64,000 nt of DNA from Microtetraspora niveoalba (GTDB lineage: Bacteria; Actinomycetota; Actinomycetes; Streptosporangiales; Streptosporangiaceae), in the NCBI RefSeq assembly GCF_001570405.1, contig NZ_BBYM01000042.1, forward strand, positions 1-64,000. Reading direction: 5' to 3'. The notes under the pieces are model-generated. The model was not told where the DNA came from, searched no databases, and saw nothing but the letters and a program-made list of their open reading frames with translations. Made by a program: the position numbers and the translations under genes. Positions 45,480 to 53,882 of the stretch are shown here, in pieces (position 1 is the stretch's first letter; every line of letters starts with the position of its first letter).

Positions 45480-45904
45480 TAATCGCCGCACATGCGCGCG
45501 CATTTGCAATTGCAGCGGAATTGGGCGGCGATTAAACGGCGTCCGCCGTCCCCCGAAACGGCCGCTTTTCCCCTACCCGATGCCGATCAAGAACCCGCAA
45601 TCATCACGCTCCCCCTTAGCGCGGACGCCGCACCGAGAGGCTCGCGGTGACGTGCTGCCCATGGACGGCGACCGGAGAAGGAGCCCGCGCGCGGCCGGCG
45701 GTCTCAGAGCACGGACCCGTTCAGAGGGGGCGACATCGGGCGGAACGGCGAGTTAATCTCTGGAGAACCTCTTGTACCGGTAGGACGGGGTTCGCGGGTT
45801 TCGGATGGGCCAAAGTCCGACTTTTCGGCTACTTATTCCCATAAGGTATTTGCCAGCTTCATTTACCTTCCCAACGAAACAGTGTCAGTCTAATATCTTG
45901 GGCT
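45480..45904. other. 425-bp intergenic region with palindromes and a promoter
   Basis: No gene is supported. Two perfect palindromes follow the MoaD-like stop: ATGCGCGCGCAT (45492-45503) and TGCAATTGCA (45505-45514). The right end is AT-richer than the window average and ends with TAATAT (45891-45896), eight bases before the ATG at 45905, a good -10 element for a leaderless transcript of the six-gene cluster. Confidence 0.55.
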
Positions 45905-47113
45905 ATGTCTCGGTATGCATCAGATTTCCCAGACAGGGGGCCACGCCGCAATGATGCGCATGCCGAGCACGAGTGGGAAGCCATCGGTCCCCCAATGGAG
46001 TGGGAACCCGAGACCCTTTCCGATTCCCGCTGGCGAAAGCTCGTCCCGATCGGCGCGGCGCTGGCGACTCTCGCCGGGCTCGGAGTCGCCGTCCTCCTGA
46101 CCCGCGGCGGCGATCCCGGGGGCGGCTCCCCGCCGTCTCCGCCTCCGCAGCGTGCCGGGGCGGGCTGGGGCTCCGCGACGTCCTCCGCGTCGCCGTCCCC
46201 GTCCGCGACCAAACGATCGACGGCCAAGGCCGCCGCGAAATCCACGTCCCCCCAGCTCACGGCCAAGAAGGCGAGCGAGATCTTCGACCGCTTCCAGCAC
46301 GGGATGTCGAGCGCGCAGGCGGGCATGGACGAGGACGCGATCGGGAAGCTGGAGCAGGGCCTCGCCGCGGAGATGACCAAGGCCAGCATCTCGACCGCGC
46401 GGTTGGAGGGCGCCAAGGTCGCGTCGGGCATGTGGCCCAACACCCGGGTGTGGGTGCCCCGCCACATCGACGGCCTGGCCGACTGGTTCGTCGCGGTGTC
46501 GTACGAGCCGGAGGTGGCCCGGATCAGCGACGTGATGACCAAGACCGGCAGCGGGTGGCGGCTGGTCGCCTCCGCCGCCGACGCGCGGGTCAACGCGGCG
46601 GAGCTTCCCGAGATCGCCACCGACTCCGCGGGCTACGCCGTCAGCCTGCCGGAGAACGCTACCGGCCTGGTCGGGACCCCGCGCCAGATCGTGCGCGCGC
46701 ACCTGGCCAGCCTGGAGAAGGCCCAGCCCGACCAACGCTTCGCCCAGGGCCGGTGGACCAGCGAGGCCGCGTTGTTCTGGCAGCGGGAGCGCGCGCAACT
46801 CGTGCAGGCCGGCTGGGGGCTCACCCTGTCGTACGAGCCGGAGGGGGCCGTGCGCGCGCTGCAGACCACCGACGGCGGCGCGCTCATCTGGTACGCGGCC
46901 CGCTCCACCGAGACCCGGACGGCCCGGCGCATGGGCGCGAAGGTCTCCCTGAAGGGCTCGGCCGCCGTGCGCAGCTCGCACAAGGCGTTCGGCCGCTGGG
47001 TGAGCGCCACGTATGGCCGCATGTATGTCGCCTACGTACCGCCCGCCGGGACGAACGATCTCGTCCGGGTGATCGGCGAGTGGAGCGAAGTGTTGCAGAC
47101 CGACGGCGCCTGA
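45905..47113 (+). CDS. Single-pass membrane protein with large external domain, first gene of the envelope cluster
   Basis: This is a 402-residue protein with about 45 cytoplasmic residues (acidic, Trp/Glu-containing), one helix (about 46-66, LVPIGAALATLAGLGVAVLL), a Ser/Pro/Thr linker to residue 115, then a folded domain of about 280 residues (LTAKKASEIFDRFQHGMSSA onward, with repeated Trp and WVSATYGRMYVAYVPP near the end). The external domain may be two similar halves (ASEIFDRF... and RQIVRAHLASL...). No family is recognised with confidence. A -10 element stands eight bases upstream. It is 31 bases ahead of the next gene. Confidence 0.7.
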   Translation: MSRYASDFPDRGPRRNDAHAEHEWEAIGPPMEWEPETLSDSRWRKLVPIGAALATLAGLGVAVLLTRGGDPGGGSPPSPPPQRAGAGWGSATSSASPSPSATKRSTAKAAAKSTSPQLTAKKASEIFDRFQHGMSSAQAGMDEDAIGKLEQGLAAEMTKASISTARLEGAKVASGMWPNTRVWVPRHIDGLADWFVAVSYEPEVARISDVMTKTGSGWRLVASAADARVNAAELPEIATDSAGYAVSLPENATGLVGTPRQIVRAHLASLEKAQPDQRFAQGRWTSEAALFWQRERAQLVQAGWGLTLSYEPEGAVRALQTTDGGALIWYAARSTETRTARRMGAKVSLKGSAAVRSSHKAFGRWVSATYGRMYVAYVPPAGTNDLVRVIGEWSEVLQTDGA

Positions 47114-47144
47114 CGTCACCACCAGCAGAGGAAGAGGTGGATCC

Positions 47145-49169
47145 ATGTCGACACCCTCACGCGCGACGGTGATCACCGCGAGCGTCGCGCTCGGTGTGTT
47201 CGGGGCCGGTACAGCGGTGGGAACCGTCATCGCCACGGGCTCCCAGCCCGCCGACCTCAGCACGGCACGCCTGATCGCGGGCACCTACCGCCTGGACGAC
47301 GGCGCGGACGCCTGGACGACGCTCGCCTCCGGCGGAACGGGCCAGTCCTCGCTCACCGGAACCGACGCGGGCAGCACGATCACGGCCGGTTCCGGGAAAC
47401 AGCGGGTCTGTCTCGCCACGACCACGGACGGCCACGCCGTGGACGCGGCGGCGGAGGGCTGCGCCTCGCTGCCGGTGCTCGCCGCCAGTCAGTTCGCCGC
47501 GCTGCGCCGACCGGCCAATCCCAACGCGACAGGGTCGGCGGAGCCGAAGACCACGCCGAAGAGCGAGCCGAAAAGCACGCCGAAGAGCACGCCCAAGGCG
47601 GGCGGCGGCGGGACCGGTGCCACGGCCGCCCCCCGGCCCACCGCGAAGGCGGCCGGGAAGCCACCGGTGGTGACCGCCGCGCCCGTCAAGCCTCCGGCCC
47701 CCACGACCGCTCCCCCGGTGACCACCAAGACGATCGGTGCCACCGCGAGCCCGGCCCCGACCCAGGGGTTCGTCACCGTCACGGCCACCCCGGTCGCGAC
47801 GACGTCGCCCGCTCCCGTCGTGACGTCCGCGGCGGCCAAGGGAAAGGCCCCGGACGTCTTGCCGTCCGCCGTCCCCTCGCCCGCCGCCGGGCAGTGGGGG
47901 AAGATCATCGGCGCCACACGGGACGGCACCAAGCTGGTGGAGCGCAGCGACGGCAGCCGCGCGATCCTCGGGCCGGACAACAAGCTGATCCGGGTGATGC
48001 CGGGTCCGTGGGCGACGGGCGTGAAGGTGCTGCCGGACGGCAACTGGCTTCTCCTCCGGCCCAACGGCGACCGCATGATCGTGAGCCCGGCCGGGCTGGA
48101 GCTGGCTCCCCAGGCGAACACCGCCTCCCCGACCCCGCCCGCCACCGGTGCCGGGACAGGCACTGCCGGCGGGACGGGAGCAGCCGGTACGACTGGTACC
48201 GGCGCGGCCGGCACAGGCACCGCCGGCACGGGCACAGGCACCGGTGCGGCCGGCGCCGGCGGTGCGGGCGGTACAGGCACGGCCGGCACCGGTACGGGCG
48301 GTTCATCCGTGGGTGACGCGGCGAACGGCGCCGCGGGCGGCGGCTCGACCGGAACGGGCGGCACGGGCGCCGGGACCGGCGGCGGCTCGGAGATCACGGC
48401 CGACGGCCGCGCCGGGGACGGCAGCGGGCACGGAGGCCGTCACAGGGACAGGCACGGCGGCACGGACGGCAACCGGTACCGCTCCACCGACGACAACCGC
48501 AGGGACGGCGCCTGGAGCGGAGCCGCCGCGGGCAGCGGGGCGGGAAGCGCCACCGGGACGTCCGGCTCCGGGACCTCCGGCGGTCCGGACGGCGGCACGG
48601 CGGACGGAACGGTCATCGGGACCGGAGCGGGAACCGGAGCCGGATACGGGACCGGCGCGGACACCGGGAGCGGAGCGGACGTCGGCGCGGGGACCGGTAC
48701 GGGAGCTGGAGCCGCCGACGGCACCGGCACCGGCACCGGCACGGGAGTCGGCGGTGAGGGCGGCAACGTGTCCGTTCCCGGCATGCAGGACGCCCTCCCC
48801 GTCATGCAGGACCCGGAGCTGCTCCAGCGGGCGTCCGAGGCGCTGGGCCTGGACGCGGGCATGAGCTACACCGACGAGAACGGGGTCTGGGACCTCAACA
48901 TCGCGCCTCCCGGCACCCCCCAGTGCCGCGACTACTCCCGGAGCGAGCTGTCCCGCCGGGGCATCCCGCGCGACTCCTGCGCGCTTCCGGCGTTCGTCCG
49001 CTGGTTGTACGCCGACCCGGCTCCCGGTGAGGTGAGCAACTGGACCAAGTTCACCGGTCTGCCCGAACGCAACCTGGAGCTCGTGGTGATGAACCCGTCG
49101 ACCATGCCCGCACCCGCCGGGGAACCGGGCCGGATCGAGCCGGACACCGCCGGGTACGCCGGCTCATGA
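47145..49169 (+). CDS. Exported Pro/Thr- and Gly/Thr-rich protein of unknown function
   Basis: This is a 674-residue protein. Residues 8-31 are a signal or anchor helix (VITASVALGVFGAGTAVGTV). A small N-terminal domain containing two Cys follows (about 35-125), then a Pro/Thr/Lys linker, a middle domain (about 250-325) with SDGSRAILGPDNKLIRVMPG and WLLLRPNGDRMIVSPAGLEL, then about 220 residues of GTG/GAG-type low complexity, and a C-terminal domain (about 545-674) with two conserved-looking Cys (TPQCRDYSRS and RDSCALPAF). It looks like a cell-surface stalk protein. Its stop overlaps the next start as ATGA. Confidence 0.65.
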   Translation: MSTPSRATVITASVALGVFGAGTAVGTVIATGSQPADLSTARLIAGTYRLDDGADAWTTLASGGTGQSSLTGTDAGSTITAGSGKQRVCLATTTDGHAVDAAAEGCASLPVLAASQFAALRRPANPNATGSAEPKTTPKSEPKSTPKSTPKAGGGGTGATAAPRPTAKAAGKPPVVTAAPVKPPAPTTAPPVTTKTIGATASPAPTQGFVTVTATPVATTSPAPVVTSAAAKGKAPDVLPSAVPSPAAGQWGKIIGATRDGTKLVERSDGSRAILGPDNKLIRVMPGPWATGVKVLPDGNWLLLRPNGDRMIVSPAGLELAPQANTASPTPPATGAGTGTAGGTGAAGTTGTGAAGTGTAGTGTGTGAAGAGGAGGTGTAGTGTGGSSVGDAANGAAGGGSTGTGGTGAGTGGGSEITADGRAGDGSGHGGRHRDRHGGTDGNRYRSTDDNRRDGAWSGAAAGSGAGSATGTSGSGTSGGPDGGTADGTVIGTGAGTGAGYGTGADTGSGADVGAGTGTGAGAADGTGTGTGTGVGGEGGNVSVPGMQDALPVMQDPELLQRASEALGLDAGMSYTDENGVWDLNIAPPGTPQCRDYSRSELSRRGIPRDSCALPAFVRWLYADPAPGEVSNWTKFTGLPERNLELVVMNPSTMPAPAGEPGRIEPDTAGYAGS

Positions 49170-52120
49170 CCATGCCCGGTTGGGTGAACGACCACGGCGC
49201 GCACCTCCTGGACTACGCCGGCGGGCTCGTCGGGCCCGCCAGGGCGCCCTTCGTGGTCGCCTCCGTCCTGGCCGCGTGCCGTACGCGAGGGGAGCCGCCC
49301 GACGGCGTCTCCCCCGCCGCGTGGCTGCTCGGGTCGGTGCGCCGGCGTTGCCGCACCGACCCCGAGTACCGGCCGGGTTACGTGCCGGGTCCGGGGCCTG
49401 GGGTACCCGACCTGCGGTCCGTCGAGCGCGCCTGGACGCTCGCCGACCCGTTGGGCGCCGAGGCCCTCCGGCTGATGTACCGGCACGAGCTCGCGCTCGC
49501 GGACGTCGCCCACGTGCTGGAACTGTCCGTGGAGGACGCCGGGCGGCTCGCCACCCGCACCCAGGACCTCATCGAGATCATGGTGAGCGGGATGGACGCG
49601 CTCGTCCACGGGCGGGCGGCCTGCCGTGAGCTGCCGCCGCTGCTCGACGTGCTGTTCCCCGAACCGCCCGCCTCCCCCACCCCGGAGGAGTTCGCCGACG
49701 GGCGGATGGCGCTGACCGCGCACATCGTCGGCTGCGCCGTGTGCAAGCGGCCCATCAACATCCGCTACACGGTGCCGCAGATGACCTCCCATCCGCCGCT
49801 CCAGCGCCTCACGGACGAGTCGAGGAGACGTCTGGAGGGGGACGCCGACTCTCCCCTCCCCGCCTCTCCTGAGGCTGCCGATCCATGGGACTTCTCCGGT
49901 CCGACGTCCTCGTCCGGCGGTTCATGGGCGTCCTCGGGGTCGCTCGACCCCGGATCCTTCTTCGAGGAGCCCGGCAGGCACACGGGCCGCATTCCCCGGC
50001 CCCGCCGTCCGCCCGCCTTTCCCGGTATGGGCGCGACCGGCGCGTCCACGCCGCCCTTCACACCTCCGTCACGCGAGGACCCTCCCTGGTCGCTTCACGC
50101 GTCGCCGGGCGATCTCGGCGCCCCGCTGCCGCCCGTCGTCCCCCCTCCTAGGGGCGGCACCGCCCCGAAAGGCGACACCTCCCCGGCCGACACCGGTCCT
50201 GACCGCACTTCCGCGACGGGCGCGGAAACCGACCGGATGTCCATGGGCGACGCGGACGCCGACGGGAAGGACGTGTCCACTCCGGCGGAGGACATCGCCA
50301 CCGGTACGGCCGACACGCCGGCCGATCCGGCTCCTACGGCTCCGGCGGGAGCCGTTCCCGATCCCACCGCCGCCGACGGCACCGCTTCCGACGTGACGGT
50401 CTGGGTGGTCGACGCCTCGGCCGACGGCGCGAAGGCCGTGAGCACCCCCGGGGCGGACGATCGGTCGGCCTCCACGGGGAGCGAAGACGCGGCGGATCAC
50501 GACGTTCCCGTCACCGTCGCCGACGAGCAGGGACCGGCGGCCGACCAGCGGGCTGGAACGAGCACCACCGGAACAGACGCCGCAGGGACGCACCCCGCAG
50601 GGACCGTCCCCACGGGGACGGACGCCGTGGGGACGCGCTCCGCAGGGGTCGTCCCCGCGGGGACGGACGCCGTGGGGACGCGCTCCGCAGGGGTCGTCCC
50701 CGCGGGGACGGACGCGGCGGGGACAGGCGAGCAGCCGGTCGCGGACGACGCCCTCCAGGCGCCCCGCCGTTCTCCGCGCCATCCCTACGCCGGTACGACC
50801 AAGCACACCGGCGACGAACCGCACCGCCGCGACAGCACAACGACCGCCCATGAGGACAGTGGCAAAACCCGCCGCCCCTACACGGGCTCGACCGGCGACA
50901 TCCCCGGCGAACCACCCCACGCCACGCCAGACGCCCCGGAAGACGACACCGGCAAAACCCGCCGCCCCCACACGGGCTCGACCGGCGACATCCCCGGCGA
51001 ACCGCCCCACGGCGGCGCAGACGCGCCTGAAGACGGCACGGGCGTGTCGCGGCACGGTCCTCCGGGCCTGCTGCCCGCCGTACCGGAGTCGGCGCGGCGG
51101 TCGCCTCTGGCGCTGCCGTCCCCGCCGGACGACGCCGGGGCCGCTCCGGCGGGGGCCGGGTTCGACACGCCGCTCTACAACGCGTTGCGGACGCAGGCGT
51201 GGGCCCGCGAGGTCCTGGCGCGGGCGGCGGAGGCGGCGGCCGCGACGCAGCCGATCCCCATCACTCCCGCGGCGCCCCCCGGGGCGGCGGGAACGGGGGA
51301 CACTCCTGGGAAGCCGGGCCGAACCGGCGCCGGCCCGGCGGGCGCGCCTCCGGGACACCGGGGTCCGTCCGCGTCGTCTCCGGCACCGTATCCGGAGCCG
51401 TCTCCGGCGGCGGCAGGGTCGGCAGCGTCCCCTCTGGCCGCGCCGCTGCCCTCTCCTCTGCCCGCCGAACTCACCGGGCCGCTGCCCGCCGTACTGACCG
51501 GGCCGCCGGAGGAGCGGCTGGACCGGGCGCGGCCGAGGCGGCCGGTCCGGGTACGGCCTCGGCCGCTGTCCGACGAGCCCACCCGGCCGGTGCGCGTGAT
51601 ACCCCGGGAACGGCCGCTCGCCAGGAACACGTCGCTGAAGATCGCCGTGATCGTCCTCGCCGGGGCGGCGGGCACCGTGACCGGGATCAAGATCCTCGGC
51701 CCGGCGCTCGACGGGGAGGCGCCCAGCCGCTCCCTGCAGTCGGTGGCGGTCGAGACGGCGCGCAGCGACCCGGAGGCGCTCGGGATCTTCGACGACCCCG
51801 GAGCCGAGGACGACCAGAGCATGGGCAGCGGGCCGCTGCGGATCCCGGCGACCGTGACCCTCGACGAGTTCGGCCGGGGAACCATGACGATCACCGTCTC
51901 GGAGGGAGCCGAGGGGACGATCGACTGGCGTGTCTCGGCCCCCGGCCTGGTCGTGACGCCCGCCAAGGGCACCCTGAAGCGGGGTGGCCGCGGCGTCGTC
52001 AGCGTGCGCGCGCTGAGGGTCCGTTACTGGTGCGGCGCTCCGGAGACGGTGACCGCGCCGCTCACCGTCCACGGCCCGTCCGAGTCGATCACCACGACGG
52101 TGCGCTGGCGTACCTGCTGA
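49166..52120 (+). CDS. Membrane-tethered ECF-sigma-like protein fused to zinc anti-sigma motif, helix and external domain
   Basis: This is a 984-residue protein. Residues 5-70 resemble a degenerate sigma region 2 (DHGAHLLDYAGGLVGP, then SPAAWLLGSVRRRCR). Residues 92-145 match region 4 (LGAEALRLMYRHELALADVA, then HVLELSVEDAGRLATRTQDL). A ZAS-type zinc motif follows (HIVGCAVCKR, HX3CX2C, near 190-200). About 600 residues of disordered Pro/Asp/Thr sequence include 15- and 30-residue tandem repeats. One helix (about 823-845) precedes a 140-residue external beta domain ending VRYWCGAP...WRTC, perhaps with one disulphide. ECF factors with fused C-terminal anti-sigma and membrane parts are known in actinobacteria; whether this one still binds RNA polymerase is unclear. 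Confidence 0.72.
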   Translation: MTMPGWVNDHGAHLLDYAGGLVGPARAPFVVASVLAACRTRGEPPDGVSPAAWLLGSVRRRCRTDPEYRPGYVPGPGPGVPDLRSVERAWTLADPLGAEALRLMYRHELALADVAHVLELSVEDAGRLATRTQDLIEIMVSGMDALVHGRAACRELPPLLDVLFPEPPASPTPEEFADGRMALTAHIVGCAVCKRPINIRYTVPQMTSHPPLQRLTDESRRRLEGDADSPLPASPEAADPWDFSGPTSSSGGSWASSGSLDPGSFFEEPGRHTGRIPRPRRPPAFPGMGATGASTPPFTPPSREDPPWSLHASPGDLGAPLPPVVPPPRGGTAPKGDTSPADTGPDRTSATGAETDRMSMGDADADGKDVSTPAEDIATGTADTPADPAPTAPAGAVPDPTAADGTASDVTVWVVDASADGAKAVSTPGADDRSASTGSEDAADHDVPVTVADEQGPAADQRAGTSTTGTDAAGTHPAGTVPTGTDAVGTRSAGVVPAGTDAVGTRSAGVVPAGTDAAGTGEQPVADDALQAPRRSPRHPYAGTTKHTGDEPHRRDSTTTAHEDSGKTRRPYTGSTGDIPGEPPHATPDAPEDDTGKTRRPHTGSTGDIPGEPPHGGADAPEDGTGVSRHGPPGLLPAVPESARRSPLALPSPPDDAGAAPAGAGFDTPLYNALRTQAWAREVLARAAEAAAATQPIPITPAAPPGAAGTGDTPGKPGRTGAGPAGAPPGHRGPSASSPAPYPEPSPAAAGSAASPLAAPLPSPLPAELTGPLPAVLTGPPEERLDRARPRRPVRVRPRPLSDEPTRPVRVIPRERPLARNTSLKIAVIVLAGAAGTVTGIKILGPALDGEAPSRSLQSVAVETARSDPEALGIFDDPGAEDDQSMGSGPLRIPATVTLDEFGRGTMTITVSEGAEGTIDWRVSAPGLVVTPAKGTLKRGGRGVVSVRALRVRYWCGAPETVTAPLTVHGPSESITTTVRWRTC
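50614..50722. repeat. 45-bp coding tandem repeat, two exact copies plus a partial third
   Basis: Units start at 50614, 50659 and 50704 and encode GTDAVGTRSAGVVPA. They lie in the disordered linker of the sigma-like membrane protein. The near identity suggests recent duplication and likely length variation among strains. Confidence 0.8.
50861..51040. repeat. 90-bp coding tandem repeat, two copies
   Basis: Copies start at 50861 and 50951 and encode GKTRRPYTGSTGDIPGEPPH and a near-identical second unit, each followed by DAPED. They sit in the same disordered linker. Confidence 0.75.
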
Positions 52121-52146
52121 CAGCTCATGTTCGAAAGGACCGTGCC

Positions 52147-53130
52147 TTGACAGAGATCCACACGTCGGCCGACGCGCCGGCCGAGCCCGTTCCCGAGACG
52201 GTCCCGCTCACCGCGGAACACCTGCTCACGAACCGGCGTCCCGAGCCGGCCGGTGGATGGCGGCGGCTCGTCTGGCGCCTTTCCGGCCGCAGGTACATCC
52301 CTTCGGAGTCCACGGCCGAGCGTGAGCGGCGCACGCTGATCGCGCAGGCGCAGACGCCCGTGGCGAGCGGACACCACCGCATCGCCGTCATGAGCCTCAA
52401 GGGCGGGGTCGGCAAGACCACGACGACCGCCGCGCTCGGCAACACGCTGGCCTCCCTGCGAGGCGACCGGGTGATCGCGATCGACGCGAACCCGGACCGG
52501 GGGACGCTGGGGATCAAGGTCAAGTCCGAGACCGCCGCGACCATCCGCACCCTGCTCGCCGAGGCGGACCACATCGTCCGGTACGCGGACGCGCGCGCGT
52601 TCACGTCGCAGTCCCCGGCCCGGCTGGAGGTGCTGGCCTCCGACACCGACCCCGCCGTGAGCGAGGCGTTCAACGCGGACGACTACCGGACGGTCGCCGG
52701 GCTGATCGAGCGCTACTACTCGATCTGCATCACCGACTGCGGGACCGGGCTGCTCCACGGGGCGATGCGGGCCACCCTCGAACTGGCCGACCAGATCGTG
52801 CTGGTGAGCCTGCCCGCGGTGGACGGGGCGAACTCGGCCGCCGCGACGCTCGACTGGCTCACCGCCCACGGGTACGCGGACCTGGTCAAGAACGCGATCG
52901 TCGTGCTCAACGCCGTGGAGAGCAAGTCCGACGTCGACGTCGACCTGCTGGAGCGCCACTTCCGGGCGCGCTGCCGGACGGTGATCCGCGTGCCGTACGA
53001 CCCGCACCTCAAGGAGGGCGCCGAGGTGGACCTGCTGCGCCTGCGGCCCACGACGCGGGGCGCCTACCTGCGGCTCGCGGCCGCGGCCGGGCAGTCCTTC
53101 GGCATGCGGCCGGATCGGACGGGACGCTAG
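52147..53130 (+). CDS. MinD/ParA-family ATPase, EspI-like
   Basis: This is a 327-residue cytoplasmic ATPase. The N-terminal 75 residues (LTAEHLLTNRRPEPAGGWRR and ESTAERERRTLIAQ) match the segment before the ATPase in mycobacterial EspI and Streptomyces type VII-associated MinD-like proteins. The deviant Walker A is SLKGGVGKTTTTAALG (residues 83-98), followed by VIAIDANPDRG, FTSQSPARLEVLASD and ITDCGTGLLHGAMR. The start is TTG 52147 after GAAAGGA; no ATG or GTG fits. It probably couples ATP hydrolysis to positioning or gating of the membrane proteins encoded around it. Confidence 0.85.
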   Translation: MTEIHTSADAPAEPVPETVPLTAEHLLTNRRPEPAGGWRRLVWRLSGRRYIPSESTAERERRTLIAQAQTPVASGHHRIAVMSLKGGVGKTTTTAALGNTLASLRGDRVIAIDANPDRGTLGIKVKSETAATIRTLLAEADHIVRYADARAFTSQSPARLEVLASDTDPAVSEAFNADDYRTVAGLIERYYSICITDCGTGLLHGAMRATLELADQIVLVSLPAVDGANSAAATLDWLTAHGYADLVKNAIVVLNAVESKSDVDVDLLERHFRARCRTVIRVPYDPHLKEGAEVDLLRLRPTTRGAYLRLAAAAGQSFGMRPDRTGR

Positions 53131-53864
53131 TGCCGCCGGTCGTCGAGGATCCCGCGCTCGACTGGGATCTCCGGTCTCCCCGCCGGATCCGCGCCACGGT
53201 CCTGATCGTCGTCGCGGTGGTCGTCGTCGTGGTCGCGGTCGTCCTGATCGCGGGGATGTGGCGGGTCGTGGGGGCCTCGTCGACGCCGTCCCCGAGCCCC
53301 GCGCCGACGGCCGTCACACTGGCGCAGCCCCTGGCGTACGAGGGGGAGGCGGGATATCCCGTCGGGTTCCCCCACACCGATCTGGGCGCGGTCTCCGCGG
53401 CCGCGGCGGCCCTGGAGGCGGCCTGGACCCTGGACGGCGAGCAGGCCGAGCAGGCCGCGATGCTGTACGCGCCGCCCGAGCAACGCAAGGCGGCGAGTGA
53501 CGGCGCACGGGCCGCCGTGAGCGGGTGGCGCGAGACGCTCGGCCTGCCCAAGGAGGGCAAGCTGCCCGAGGGCGCCTCGCTGCGCACGCAGACGATCGGG
53601 GTGCAGTGGCGGGCCCGGGCCCAGGACCAGGTCCAGGTGTCCGTGCTGGTCCAGGTGACCGCGACGACGGGCGGCGACGGCCCGACGTACTCCAGCCCGT
53701 ACGCGATGACCCTGCTGATGGCCTGGTATCCCGGCGTGCGCGGCGACGGCCGGGGCGACTGGGTCAACATCCCCGACCCCACTCCACCTCCCGTGCCGCA
53801 GACCGCCCTTCCGGGTACTCCGGAATTCACCGCGGCCGGCTGGAAATCCCTCAAAACCGCCTAG
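53130..53864 (+). CDS. Small single-pass membrane protein with external domain
   Basis: This is a 244-residue protein with a short acidic cytoplasmic N terminus, a strong valine-rich helix (about residues 22-45), a Pro/Ser linker, then a folded external domain (about 70-230) containing AAAALEAAWTLDGEQAEQAA and PYAMTLLMAWYPGV. The helix-plus-linker-plus-NTF2-like layout recalls conjugation proteins of the TcpC/VirB8 type, but this is a structural guess. GTG 53130 overlaps the ATPase stop by one base (TAGTG), so it is made together with the ATPase. Confidence 0.65.
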   Translation: MPPVVEDPALDWDLRSPRRIRATVLIVVAVVVVVVAVVLIAGMWRVVGASSTPSPSPAPTAVTLAQPLAYEGEAGYPVGFPHTDLGAVSAAAAALEAAWTLDGEQAEQAAMLYAPPEQRKAASDGARAAVSGWRETLGLPKEGKLPEGASLRTQTIGVQWRARAQDQVQVSVLVQVTATTGGDGPTYSSPYAMTLLMAWYPGVRGDGRGDWVNIPDPTPPPVPQTALPGTPEFTAAGWKSLKTA

Positions 53865-53882
53865 AACGAGGAAGAGCCCCCC

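Noticed and set aside
45647-45844. 65-codon plus-strand frame in the gap before the envelope cluster
   Set aside because: No ribosome-binding site, no homology and mixed codon quality; treated as noncoding.
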